From the NCBI RefSeq assembly GCF_007989085.1, contig NZ_BJVJ01000020.1:20155-84154 (forward strand): a DNA stretch of 64,000 nucleotides. The letters are read 5' to 3'. The stretch's first letter is position 1. Every line of letters starts with the position of its first letter. Below the pieces are notes generated by a model. That model had not been told where the DNA came from. It searched no databases and was given only the letters and a program-made list of their open reading frames with translations. Positions 1 to 7,285 of the stretch are shown here, in pieces. A program made the position numbers and the translations under genes. Source of the stretch: Pseudonocardia sulfidoxydans NBRC 16205 (GTDB taxonomy: Bacteria > Actinomycetota > Actinomycetes > Mycobacteriales > Pseudonocardiaceae).

Positions 1-41
1 TTGATGCCGGTGAGGGAGACCTTGCGGCCGGACGTGGTCAT
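1..41 (-). CDS. Start of a leftward gene, truncated by the window edge
   Basis: An ATG on the minus strand opens a frame of 13 codons that reads MTTSGRKVSLTGI and runs off the left edge. The VSLTGI stretch resembles the N-terminus of tryptophanyl-tRNA synthetase (consensus near LTGIKPTG), but this is far too short to assign. The gene diverges from aspS with about 130 bp between the two starts. Only the existence of a plausible start is claimed. Confidence 0.35.
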   Translation of the reverse strand, partial: MTTSGRKVSLTGI

Positions 42-83
42 CGGGCAATCCTAGGGGAACGGAGCGGGCGCGGAGCGTCGCGG

Positions 84-89
84 TACGCT
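84..89 (+). promoter_or_regulatory. Candidate -10 element upstream of aspS
   Basis: The hexamer TACGCT fits the actinobacterial -10 pattern TANNNT. It would give a transcript with a leader of roughly 80 nt before the aspS ATG. No convincing -35 is visible. The call is by pattern only. Confidence 0.3.
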
Positions 90-173
90 GCGGGAACCCT
101 GGTCAGAGGGGTCGTGGGCCGTCGGACGGCCCGGCCCGGGCCGGAACCCCCGAGTCGACGACATGGACGGACG

Positions 174-1946
174 ATGCATCGATACCGGTCTCACACCTGC
201 GGCGAGCTGCGCGCGACGGACGTCGACACCGACGTCCGGCTGTCGGGCTGGCTGCACAACCGGCGGGACCTGGGTGGTGTCGTCTTCGTCGACCTGCGCG
301 ACAACTCCGGGGTCGTGCAGCTCGTCGTCCGGTCGGACTCCCCGGCCTACGAGGCGCTGGGCAGCCTGCCGCGGGAGACGGTGCTGCGCGCCGACGGCCG
401 CGTCCTGCGCCGCGACGCCGAGAACGCCAACCCCGAGCTGCCGACGGGCGAGATCGAGGTCCAGGTCGGCGACATCGAGGTGCTCGGCACCTGCGACCCG
501 TTGCCGTTCAGCGTGTTCCCCGAGGAGAAGGTCAACGAGGAGACGCGGCTGACCTACCGCTTCCTCGACCTGCGCCGCGCCCGGATGCATCGCAACATCC
601 AGCTGCGCTCGGCGGTCGTCGCGAGCATCCGCCGCAAGATGACCGAGCGGGGCTTCCTCGACCTGCAGACGCCGATCCTGTCGGCCACCAGCCCCGAGGG
701 CGCGCGCGACTTCCTGGTCCCGTCGCGCATCCACGCCGGCAAGTTCTACGCGCTGCCGCAGGCGCCGCAGCAGTTCAAGCAGCTGCTCATGGTGTCGGGC
801 TTCGACCGCTACTTCCAGATCGCGCCCTGCTTCCGCGACGAGGACAGCCGCGCCGACCGCTCGCCCGGCGAGTTCTACCAGCTCGACATGGAGATGAGCT
901 TCGCCGAGCAGGAGGACGTCTTCGGGGTCATCGAGGGCGTGATGACGGAGCTGTTCACCGAGTTCGCACCCGAGCGGGAGACGACGTCACCGTTCCCGCG
1001 CATCGCCTACCGCGACGCGCTGGCCCGCTACGGCACCGACAAGCCCGACCTGCGCGCCACCCTCGAGCTGGTCGACGTGTCGCACCTGTTCGCCGACAGC
1101 GACTTCCGCGCCTTCGCCGGCAAGCACGTCCGCGCCCTGCCGGTGCCGGGCTGCGGCGGGCGGCCCCGCTCGTTCTTCGACCAGATGGGCGCGTTCGCCG
1201 TCGAGAAGGGGGCGCAGGGCCTGGCCTGGGTGCGCATCGCCGACGACGGCACGCTCACCGGCCCCATCGCCAAGTTCCTCACCGAGGACGTCACCACGCG
1301 CCTGATCGCCGACGTCAAGGGCGAGCCGGGCACCGCGATCTTCTTCGGCGCGGGTGAGGAGTCCGAGGTCGGCAAGATCATGGCCGAGGTCCGGGTCGAG
1401 GCCGCGAAGCGTGCCGACCTGTTCGAGGAGGGCCCGTTCCGGTTCTGCTGGATCGTCGACTTCCCGATGTACGAGCTCGACGACGACGGCAAGGTCGAGT
1501 TCAGCCACAACCCGTTCTCGATGCCGCAGGGCGGCATGGAGGCGTTGCGCACCAAGGACCCGCTCGACATCCTCGCCTGGCAGTACGACATCGTCTGCAA
1601 CGGCGTCGAGCTGTCGTCCGGCGCGGTGCGTAACCACAGCCCCGAGGTCATGTACGAGGCGTTCCGCATCGCCGGGTATCCCAAGGAGCGTGTCGACGAG
1701 GAGTTCGGCGGCATGGTCCGCGCCTTCCACTACGGCGCCCCGCCGCACGCCGGGATCGCCCCGGGGGTCGACCGCATCGTCATGCTGCTGGCCGACGAGC
1801 CCAACATCCGCGAGACCATCGCGTTCCCGCTCAACGGCAACGCGCAGGACCTGCTCATGGGCGCACCGTCGGAGGTCGACGAGGCGCGGCTCAAGGAGCT
1901 GCACCTGAGCGTCCGCACGCCTCCGGCGAAGGCCCCGAAGCCCTGA
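174..1946 (+). CDS. aspS: Aspartyl-tRNA synthetase
   Basis: This class II aminoacyl-tRNA synthetase charges tRNA-Asp (and possibly tRNA-Asn, if non-discriminating) in the cytoplasm. The 590-residue product has the full bacterial architecture. An N-terminal OB-fold anticodon-binding domain (about residues 1-105) is followed by the catalytic core with motif 2 (FRDEDSRADRSPGEF, about residue 220). A bacterial insertion domain lies near residues 290-420, and motif 3 contains GVDRIVMLLADEPNIRET (about residue 530). An upstream in-frame GTG at 114 would add 20 residues of no recognisable sequence. The ATG at 174, which begins MHRYRSHTCGEL, matches the usual start of the family and has GGACGG just before it. 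An inverted repeat follows the stop. Confidence 0.97.
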   Translation: MHRYRSHTCGELRATDVDTDVRLSGWLHNRRDLGGVVFVDLRDNSGVVQLVVRSDSPAYEALGSLPRETVLRADGRVLRRDAENANPELPTGEIEVQVGDIEVLGTCDPLPFSVFPEEKVNEETRLTYRFLDLRRARMHRNIQLRSAVVASIRRKMTERGFLDLQTPILSATSPEGARDFLVPSRIHAGKFYALPQAPQQFKQLLMVSGFDRYFQIAPCFRDEDSRADRSPGEFYQLDMEMSFAEQEDVFGVIEGVMTELFTEFAPERETTSPFPRIAYRDALARYGTDKPDLRATLELVDVSHLFADSDFRAFAGKHVRALPVPGCGGRPRSFFDQMGAFAVEKGAQGLAWVRIADDGTLTGPIAKFLTEDVTTRLIADVKGEPGTAIFFGAGEESEVGKIMAEVRVEAAKRADLFEEGPFRFCWIVDFPMYELDDDGKVEFSHNPFSMPQGGMEALRTKDPLDILAWQYDIVCNGVELSSGAVRNHSPEVMYEAFRIAGYPKERVDEEFGGMVRAFHYGAPPHAGIAPGVDRIVMLLADEPNIRETIAFPLNGNAQDLLMGAPSEVDEARLKELHLSVRTPPAKAPKP

Positions 1947-1955
1947 TCACCGGGC

Positions 1956-1982
1956 CGGACCCGTTGCGTCGCAGCGGGTCCG
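1956..1982 (+). terminator. Hairpin after aspS, candidate terminator
   Basis: CGGACCCG and CGGGTCCG form a perfect 8-bp stem around an 11-nt loop, 10 nt downstream of the aspS stop. There is no T-tract. That is common for high-GC actinobacteria, so function as a terminator is inferred from position. Confidence 0.5.
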
Positions 1983-2035
1983 ACCGGGTGTAGGTTCGCC
2001 CGGCGGCGCCCCGGGGCGTCGCCTGCACGTGGGGG

Positions 2036-2617
2036 GTGTTCGAGGTCCGACGGCGCTCGGTGGTCTGCGCGGTCTGTGCGTTGGTGACGGCGTTGCTCGC
2101 CGCGTTCACCGCGGTCAACCCGTTCCACCTGGCGTGGGGCGGCCCGGCGACGGCAGTTCTCGTCGGTGTGACGATCGCGCTCATCACGGTGGCCGCGGCC
2201 GTCGTCCCGCGCCGGCGCGCCAACCGCATCTTCACCGCCCTGATCGGCGTCGTGCTGCTCGCGGCGTGGTGCGCGGTCTCCATCGTCGGACTGCGGTTCT
2301 CCGGACCGCAGCGCGACCTCACCGTCGTCGAGGGCGGCGGCTACCGGCTCGTCGTCGTCGAGGGGCACGCGTTCGTCGACGTCGTGTACTCGGTCCACCT
2401 GCGCCGCGGCTCCGGTCCGCTCACCCAGGACTCGCTGGTCTGGCAGGGCCTCGCCGAGGGCGCCCCGCCCGCGCAGGTCCGCTTCGCCGGCGACCCCGCC
2501 ACCGACCGTGCCGTCGAAGTCGTCGCCGGGCCCGGCTGTGGCTACCGGTCGACGTTCGATTCCCTTACCCTCGGCGTCGATCCGGTACACAGACCGTTGC
2601 GACTCGACGGCTGCTGA
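2036..2617 (+). CDS. Small membrane protein of unknown function
   Basis: The 193-residue product is not recognised. It has three hydrophobic segments in the N-terminal half (about residues 8-27, 36-55 and 63-84). These are followed by a soluble C-terminal part of about 105 residues, rich in valine and arginine, with two cysteines near the end (GCGYR and the terminal DGC). The start is a GTG in a G-rich stretch and is uncertain. Codon use has the strong third-position GC of its neighbours, which supports real coding. It lies between aspS and a regulator gene on the same strand without obvious coupling. A membrane-anchored extracytoplasmic domain is a guess. Confidence 0.65.
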   Translation: MFEVRRRSVVCAVCALVTALLAAFTAVNPFHLAWGGPATAVLVGVTIALITVAAAVVPRRRANRIFTALIGVVLLAAWCAVSIVGLRFSGPQRDLTVVEGGGYRLVVVEGHAFVDVVYSVHLRRGSGPLTQDSLVWQGLAEGAPPAQVRFAGDPATDRAVEVVAGPGCGYRSTFDSLTLGVDPVHRPLRLDGC

Positions 2618-2725
2618 CCCGACAGGTCTACCCCTGTCGGGTGATACCGGCCGACCGTACCGACGATGCGCGATCGGGCAGGATGATCGCGAACGCGGGC
2701 ACGACAAGAACGGCGGGGTGCGCAC

Positions 2726-3691
2726 GTGGGGGGCACCCTGGCGGGGCTGGACCGCCGCATCGTCGGTGCACTGCAGGTCGACGGCCGCGCCTCCTGGCCG
2801 CGGATCGCCGCCGCACTCGGTGAACCCGACGGCGTCGTCGAACGCCACGGCACCGAACTCCTCGCCCGCGGCGCCGTCCGCGTGACCGGCGCCCCGGCCC
2901 CCTCCGCCGGCGCGATCGTCGCCCTGCGCTGCGAGCCCGGCAAGGAACGCATCGGTGCCCTCGCCCTGGCCAACCGCCGCGACACCCGCAACGCCCACGT
3001 CCTCGCCGGCCCCTACGGCTGCCTCGCCGAGATCGACTGCGACCCCGCCCGGCTCGCCGCCTTCACCCTCGACGAGCTCCCGCTGCTGCCCGCCCTCGCC
3101 GGGTCCGGTGTCTGGACGGTGCTGCGCTACGTCCGCACCTCCGCGCACTGGCGGCCCGGCCTGCTCACCGACGCCGAACACGACGCGCTCGTCGACGTCG
3201 AACCCCCGCCCGAGTACGCGCCCTTCGGCGAGGCCAAGGACGTCAACCGGCCCGACGCGCTGCTGCTCGCCGCCCTGGCCCACGACGGCCGCCGCGACGT
3301 CGACGAGCTCGCCGGCGTCACCGGCCTGTCCGCCTCCGCGGTGCGCCGCCGCGTCGAACGGCTACGTCGCGAAGGGGGCCTGCGGCTGCGCGTCGTCGTC
3401 GACCCGGCACTGCTCGGGTTCGCCGTCCGCGCCGTCGTCTCCGTGCGCTGCGCCCCACGCGACACCGCCGCCGTCGCCACCGCGCTCACCCGCGAACCCG
3501 CCGTGCGCCACGCCGCCTGCGTCACCGGCGACCGGCAGCTTGTCGCCGAGGTCGCCGTCGCCACCGTCGACGCCCTCCACGACCTCCTCACGTCGGCCGC
3601 GTGGCTCGACCGGGTCGTCGAGGCCGAGGCGTCGCCGGTCGTCAGCACCCTCAAACGCGACGGGCTGTTCACGCTCCCGTCGGAGGACTGA
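2726..3691 (+). CDS. Double Lrp/AsnC-type transcriptional regulator
   Basis: The 321-residue protein appears to hold two AsnC-type modules in one chain. The first helix-turn-helix is near residues 7-45 (LDRRIVGALQVDGRASWPRI). It is followed by a ligand-binding-like stretch with GPYGCLAEIDCDPARLAAF. A second helix-turn-helix near residues 175-215 (DALLLAALAHDGRRDVDEL, then SASAVRRRVERL) precedes a second ligand-binding domain with TGDRQLVAEVAV. Ordinary Lrp/AsnC proteins are about 150 residues with one of each. Such duplicated forms are known in actinobacteria and would bring two DNA-binding domains per subunit. No target is evident; pmt on the opposite strand ends 3 bp downstream. The GTG start is preceded by a weak ribosome-binding site. 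Confidence 0.85.
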   Translation: MGGTLAGLDRRIVGALQVDGRASWPRIAAALGEPDGVVERHGTELLARGAVRVTGAPAPSAGAIVALRCEPGKERIGALALANRRDTRNAHVLAGPYGCLAEIDCDPARLAAFTLDELPLLPALAGSGVWTVLRYVRTSAHWRPGLLTDAEHDALVDVEPPPEYAPFGEAKDVNRPDALLLAALAHDGRRDVDELAGVTGLSASAVRRRVERLRREGGLRLRVVVDPALLGFAVRAVVSVRCAPRDTAAVATALTREPAVRHAACVTGDRQLVAEVAVATVDALHDLLTSAAWLDRVVEAEASPVVSTLKRDGLFTLPSED

Positions 3692-3694
3692 CAC

Positions 3695-5272
3695 TCACCG
3701 CCAGGACGGCAGCCACAGCTCCGCCTGCCACTGCGCCTGCGTGATCGGCACCCCGTTGAGGATCGGCCACAACCACGCGAAGTTCGCGACGACCAGCCCC
3801 ACCCACAACGCCACCACCAGCAGACCCGTCTGCCTGCGCTCCGGATGCGCCCGCGCCCGCCCCAGGAGCTCGCCCATCACCAGCACCGTCGCGATCACCA
3901 GGAACGGCACCACCGGCGCCATGTAGAAGAAGTACATCTGCCGGTTCAGGTTCAGGAACCACGGCAGGAAGCCCGCCCCGTAGCCCACCAGCACGGCCGC
4001 GTAACGCCAGTCGAACCGCGTCACCGTGCGCCACAACGCCCAGCCCAGCACCAGCGGCGCCGGCCACCACAGCGCGGGCGTACCGACCAGCATCACCGCC
4101 GACACACAGTCGGCCCCGCCGCAGGTACCGACGTCATCGCCGCCCGCGTAGTAGTACAGCATCGGGCGCAGCCCCATCGGCCACGTCCACGGCTTCGACT
4201 CCCACGGGTGCGGGCTGCCCGCAGGCGTGTCCAGGCCCTCGTGGAACGCCAGCACGTGGCCGCTGTAGTACCAGAGCGAGCGCAACGCGTCCGGCACGAA
4301 CGAGAACGGCCCGCCCGACCCCACCATGATCCCCACGGCGTGCCGGTCCACCGACGTCTCGCTGCCGAACCACGCCCACCACGCCGACAGGTACGCCAGC
4401 ACCGGCACCACGGCCAGCGCCCACACCCCCGGCAGCAGGTCCCGCCGGATCGTGCCCACCCACGGGCGGCGCACCCCCGCCGCCCGCCGCGCCGTCACGT
4501 CCCAGAGCACCGTCAGCACCGCGAACGCGACGACCCAGTAGATGCCCGACCACTTCACCGCACAGCCCAGGCCCAGCAACACCCCGGTACCGAAACGCCA
4601 CCAGCGGAACCCCAGCCGCGGCCCGTACAGCGTGTCGTCGACCCGGCCCTCCGCCATCACGACGGCCATCCGCTCCCGGACGTCGTCACGGTCACGCACC
4701 ATCGTCGTGAACGCGGCCAGCACGAACAGCGCCGCGAAGATGTCGAGCATCCCGATCCGCGACTGCACGTGCGACAACCCGTCGCAGATCAGCAACAGCC
4801 CCGCGACCGCGCCCAGCATCGTCGACCGCGTCAACCGCCGCGTCACGCGGACGACCAGGACGATGCACAACGTCCCCGCCGCCGCCGCCGCCACCCGCCA
4901 GCCGATCGCGTCGTAGCCGAACAACCACTCGCCCAACGCGATCAGCTGCTTGCCCAGCGGCGGGTGCACCACCAGCTCGTAGCCGGGGTTGTCCTCGACA
5001 CCACCGTTGCGCAGCATCTGCCACGCCTGCGGGACGTAGTGCTTCTCGTCGAAGACGGGGGTGCCCTGGTCGGTGGGGAACCGCAGACCCGCGAACCGCA
5101 GCACCCCGCCCAGCAGGCCCACCGCGATCGTCAGGACCCAGCCGCGGAGCCTGTCGTCGAGACCGCCGAGACCCAGCATGCGCCGCGGATCCGTCCGTTC
5201 CGGCGGACGCAGCGGCGGCGGCGTGCCGACGACCTCCGCGACGGGCGCCACCACTTCACCGCGAACCCCCAC
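3695..5272 (-). CDS. pmt: Dolichyl-phosphate-mannose--protein O-mannosyltransferase
   Basis: This integral membrane enzyme of glycosyltransferase family 39 transfers mannose from polyprenyl-phosphate-mannose to Ser/Thr of secreted proteins during Sec export. The 525-residue product shows the family signatures: the acidic DEKHYVPQAW in the first extracytoplasmic loop (about residues 70-80), HPPLGKQL, CAVKWSGIYW, and a C-terminal multi-helix domain ending ITQAQWQAELWLPSWR. The frame is open far upstream. I chose the GTG at 5272 because a TACGAT -10 hexamer lies 8 nt before it; an ATG at 5179 is the alternative. It is divergent from rsmI, with overlapping -10 elements. Confidence 0.92.
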   Translation of the reverse strand: MGVRGEVVAPVAEVVGTPPPLRPPERTDPRRMLGLGGLDDRLRGWVLTIAVGLLGGVLRFAGLRFPTDQGTPVFDEKHYVPQAWQMLRNGGVEDNPGYELVVHPPLGKQLIALGEWLFGYDAIGWRVAAAAAGTLCIVLVVRVTRRLTRSTMLGAVAGLLLICDGLSHVQSRIGMLDIFAALFVLAAFTTMVRDRDDVRERMAVVMAEGRVDDTLYGPRLGFRWWRFGTGVLLGLGCAVKWSGIYWVVAFAVLTVLWDVTARRAAGVRRPWVGTIRRDLLPGVWALAVVPVLAYLSAWWAWFGSETSVDRHAVGIMVGSGGPFSFVPDALRSLWYYSGHVLAFHEGLDTPAGSPHPWESKPWTWPMGLRPMLYYYAGGDDVGTCGGADCVSAVMLVGTPALWWPAPLVLGWALWRTVTRFDWRYAAVLVGYGAGFLPWFLNLNRQMYFFYMAPVVPFLVIATVLVMGELLGRARAHPERRQTGLLVVALWVGLVVANFAWLWPILNGVPITQAQWQAELWLPSWR

Positions 5273-5280
5273 GCGGGCCG

Positions 5281-5290
5281 ATCGTAGGCT
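5281..5290. promoter_or_regulatory. Overlapping divergent -10 elements of pmt and rsmI
   Basis: In 10 bp the sequence ATCGTAGGCT carries TACGAT on the minus strand (5286-5281, 8 nt before the pmt GTG) and TAGGCT on the plus strand (5285-5290, 6 nt before the rsmI ATG). The two hexamers share two base pairs. Both transcripts would be leaderless or nearly so. The two promoters could not be occupied by RNA polymerase at once, which suggests mutually exclusive transcription (inference). Confidence 0.5.
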
Positions 5291-5296
5291 CCCGAC

Positions 5297-6148
5297 ATGA
5301 GCACCGACTCCCCGGCGGGCCGACTCGTCCTCGCCGCGACCCCGCTGGGCGACGCCCGCGACGCCTCGGTGCGACTGCGCGACGCCCTCGCCGAGGCCGA
5401 CGTCATCGCCGCCGAGGACACCCGCAGGCTCCGCTCCCTGGTCGCCGCACTCGGCGTCACCGTGACCGGGAAGGTCGTCAGCCACTACGACTCCGTCGAA
5501 GCAGCACGCCTGCCCGGGCTGCTCGACGCCGTCCGCGGCGGGTCGATCGTCCTCGTCGTCACCGACGCCGGGATGCCCGCCGTCTCCGACCCAGGATTCC
5601 GGCTCGTCGCCGCCGCCGCGGCCGAGGACCTGCCCATCACCTGCCTGCCCGGCCCCTCCGCCGTGACGACCGCGCTCGTGCTCTCCGGGCTGCCGTGCGA
5701 ACGGTTCTGCTTCGAGGGTTTCGCCCCCCGCCGCTCCGGCGAGCGGAAACGGTGGCTCGCCGAGCTCGTCGCCGAACGCCGCGCCGTCGTCTTCTTCGAG
5801 TCGCCCCACCGGCTCGCCGACACCCTCCGCGACGCCGTCGACGTCCTCGGCCCCGACCGCGATGCGGCCGTCTGCCGGGAGCTGACCAAACGCTACGAGG
5901 AGGTCGTGCGCGGCACCCTCGCCGAGCTGGCGGAGTGGGCGACGGGCGAGGTCCGCGGCGAGATCACCGTCGTCCTCGCGGGCTCCGACCCGGCGCAGGC
6001 CCCGTCGATCGACAGCCTGCTGCCGGAGGTGGAGTCCCGGGTGGAGGCCGGCGAACGTCTGAAGGACGCGGTCGCCGCGGTAGCAACAGCAACGGGCACC
6101 TCGAAACGCGACCTCTACAACGCCGCCCTGGCCGCCCGCAACGCGTGA
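5297..6148 (+). CDS. rsmI: 16S rRNA (cytidine-1402 2'-O)-methyltransferase
   Basis: RsmI methylates the ribose of C1402 in the decoding centre of 16S rRNA using S-adenosylmethionine. The 283-residue protein has the tetrapyrrole-methylase fold signatures in order: VIAAEDTRRLRSL (about residue 36), VVTDAGMPAVSDPGFRL (about residue 92), LPGPSAVTTALVLSGLP, FEGFAPRRSGERKRWL and FFESPHRLADTL. A short helical C-terminal extension follows. The length is normal. The start ATG lies 6 nt after a TAGGCT hexamer and has no Shine-Dalgarno sequence, so a leaderless mRNA is likely. A family III palindrome begins 7 bp after its stop codon. Confidence 0.96.
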   Translation: MSTDSPAGRLVLAATPLGDARDASVRLRDALAEADVIAAEDTRRLRSLVAALGVTVTGKVVSHYDSVEAARLPGLLDAVRGGSIVLVVTDAGMPAVSDPGFRLVAAAAAEDLPITCLPGPSAVTTALVLSGLPCERFCFEGFAPRRSGERKRWLAELVAERRAVVFFESPHRLADTLRDAVDVLGPDRDAAVCRELTKRYEEVVRGTLAELAEWATGEVRGEITVVLAGSDPAQAPSIDSLLPEVESRVEAGERLKDAVAAVATATGTSKRDLYNAALAARNA

Positions 6149-6154
6149 CCCCCA

Positions 6155-6219
6155 CCGCCGAGTTCGACGTGAGACTGGATCCGACCATGATCAAACCAGT
6201 CAGGCGTCGAACTCGGCGG
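6155..6219. repeat. Palindromic repeat family III, copy A
   Basis: Perfect 15-bp arms (CCGCCGAGTTCGACG at 6155-6169 and its complement at 6205-6219) enclose a second short stem, GACTGG / CCAGTC. The loop carries GACCATGATC. The element matches copy B at 7188-7250 in the same orientation and overlaps the last codons and stop of the DUF559 gene. It could act as a transcription terminator for rsmI and for the nuclease gene. Confidence 0.85.
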
Positions 6220-7111
6220 GGTCGTGGAGGCGCAGGCCGGCGCGCCGCAGGATGCTGCGACGTTCCGCCAGCACCTCACGGACCACAGCGACCGTGCGCG
6301 GCCGCGTCCGGACGAGGTCGTCGCGCGTGAACCGCAGTGTCTGCCATCCGAGACGACCCGCTCGTGCATCCCGCACCCGGTCGTCGGCCGACAGCACGCT
6401 GAAGTGGTGCTCACGGCCGTCGTACTCGATCGCGAGCCGGGCGTCGGGGTAGGCGAGATCGAACCGGGCGACGACGACGCCGTCCTCGTCGCGCAACACG
6501 TACTGCACCTGCGGCATCGGTAGCCCGCTGCGGACCAACAGCACCCGCAGCCGCGACTCCATCGGTGACTCGGCCCGCCCGTCGGCCAGCTCGACCACCC
6601 GGTCGAGCTGCCGGCAACCCCGCGCGCCCGGCTGTTCCTCGCGACGTTTCAGCAGCTCCACGGGGTCGATGCCGTGTGCTCGGGTCAACGCGTCGAGAGC
6701 CACGACCGCGTTCTCGACGCCTCGTCGGCGCCCGAGGTCCCAGGCCGTCCGCAGCGGCGACGTGACCCGGCAGCCTTCGACCTCGTACACATCGTCACCG
6801 GTCGCCGAGCCGCGCCGGACCGCGAGGCCGGCGTGGCGGCGGAGGTCATGGTCGACGAGGACCTCGGCCGGCGCGTCCAACGGCGCCCCTTCCGCCCCGA
6901 GGAGCCTCACCGCTGACCAGCCCGCCAGCAGGCCGCCCCGACACCCGACGAGCAGGTATGCCGCGCGGGAGCGGACGTCGAGGTCGAGCGGGAGGCCTGC
7001 CGGGACGTACACGTCCGGGAACACCCGAACGAACCGCGGGCCGAGAAGGTGGTTCTTGCTCAGCAGCCCGGCGTGGACGGCGTCGCTGCCGCGGAAGGGT
7101 TGATCGATCAT
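6200..7111 (-). CDS. DUF559-type (VSR-like) endonuclease with AbiEi-like N-terminus
   Basis: The 303-residue product ends in a DUF559 domain, a restriction-endonuclease-like fold related to very-short-patch repair nucleases. The likely catalytic core is FDLAYPDARLAIEYDG followed by REHH (about residues 220-245). Next come DDRVRDARAGRLGWQ and LRFTRDDL, the usual C-terminal strand-helix. The N-terminal half (about residues 1-130) resembles the winged-helix region of AbiEi-type antitoxin/regulator proteins. The start is the ATG that gives MIDQPFRGSDAVHAG; longer in-frame extension runs into palindrome B. The last residues, AEFDA, and the stop are encoded inside palindrome A. It has no functional link to its neighbours (rsmI, khtU). 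The bracketing repeats suggest it is a self-contained accessory unit. Its substrate is unknown. Confidence 0.85.
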   Translation of the reverse strand: MIDQPFRGSDAVHAGLLSKNHLLGPRFVRVFPDVYVPAGLPLDLDVRSRAAYLLVGCRGGLLAGWSAVRLLGAEGAPLDAPAEVLVDHDLRRHAGLAVRRGSATGDDVYEVEGCRVTSPLRTAWDLGRRRGVENAVVALDALTRAHGIDPVELLKRREEQPGARGCRQLDRVVELADGRAESPMESRLRVLLVRSGLPMPQVQYVLRDEDGVVVARFDLAYPDARLAIEYDGREHHFSVLSADDRVRDARAGRLGWQTLRFTRDDLVRTRPRTVAVVREVLAERRSILRRAGLRLHDPAEFDA

Positions 7112-7187
7112 GGCGCGATCGTTGCGACCTTGTCGTGCCCGCGAGGCGGATTGCGCGTCACCGTTCGCACTCCGCTGCACAGCTCCT

Positions 7188-7250
7188 CGCCGAGTTCGAC
7201 ACGAGCCTGGTCCGATCATGATCGAAACAAGTCTCGTGTCGAACTCGGCG
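7188..7250. repeat. Palindromic repeat family III, copy B
   Basis: Perfect 18-bp arms (CGCCGAGTTCGACACGAG at 7188-7205, complement at 7233-7250) surround a 27-nt loop containing GATCATGATC. It is the same element and orientation as copy A about 1 kb away. It sits 76 bp upstream of the DUF559 start codon and 35 bp downstream of the khtU stop, which lies on the same strand. Confidence 0.85.
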
Positions 7251-7285
7251 GGAGGCTGTCCCGCAAGGGCTCCGCCGGCGGTGGG

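Noticed and set aside
6155..7252. Insertion sequence with terminal inverted repeats
   Set aside because: The two palindromes are in direct, not inverted, orientation. The gene is not a DDE or tyrosine transposase, and no target-site duplication is visible. It is kept as a repeat-associated nuclease unit instead.
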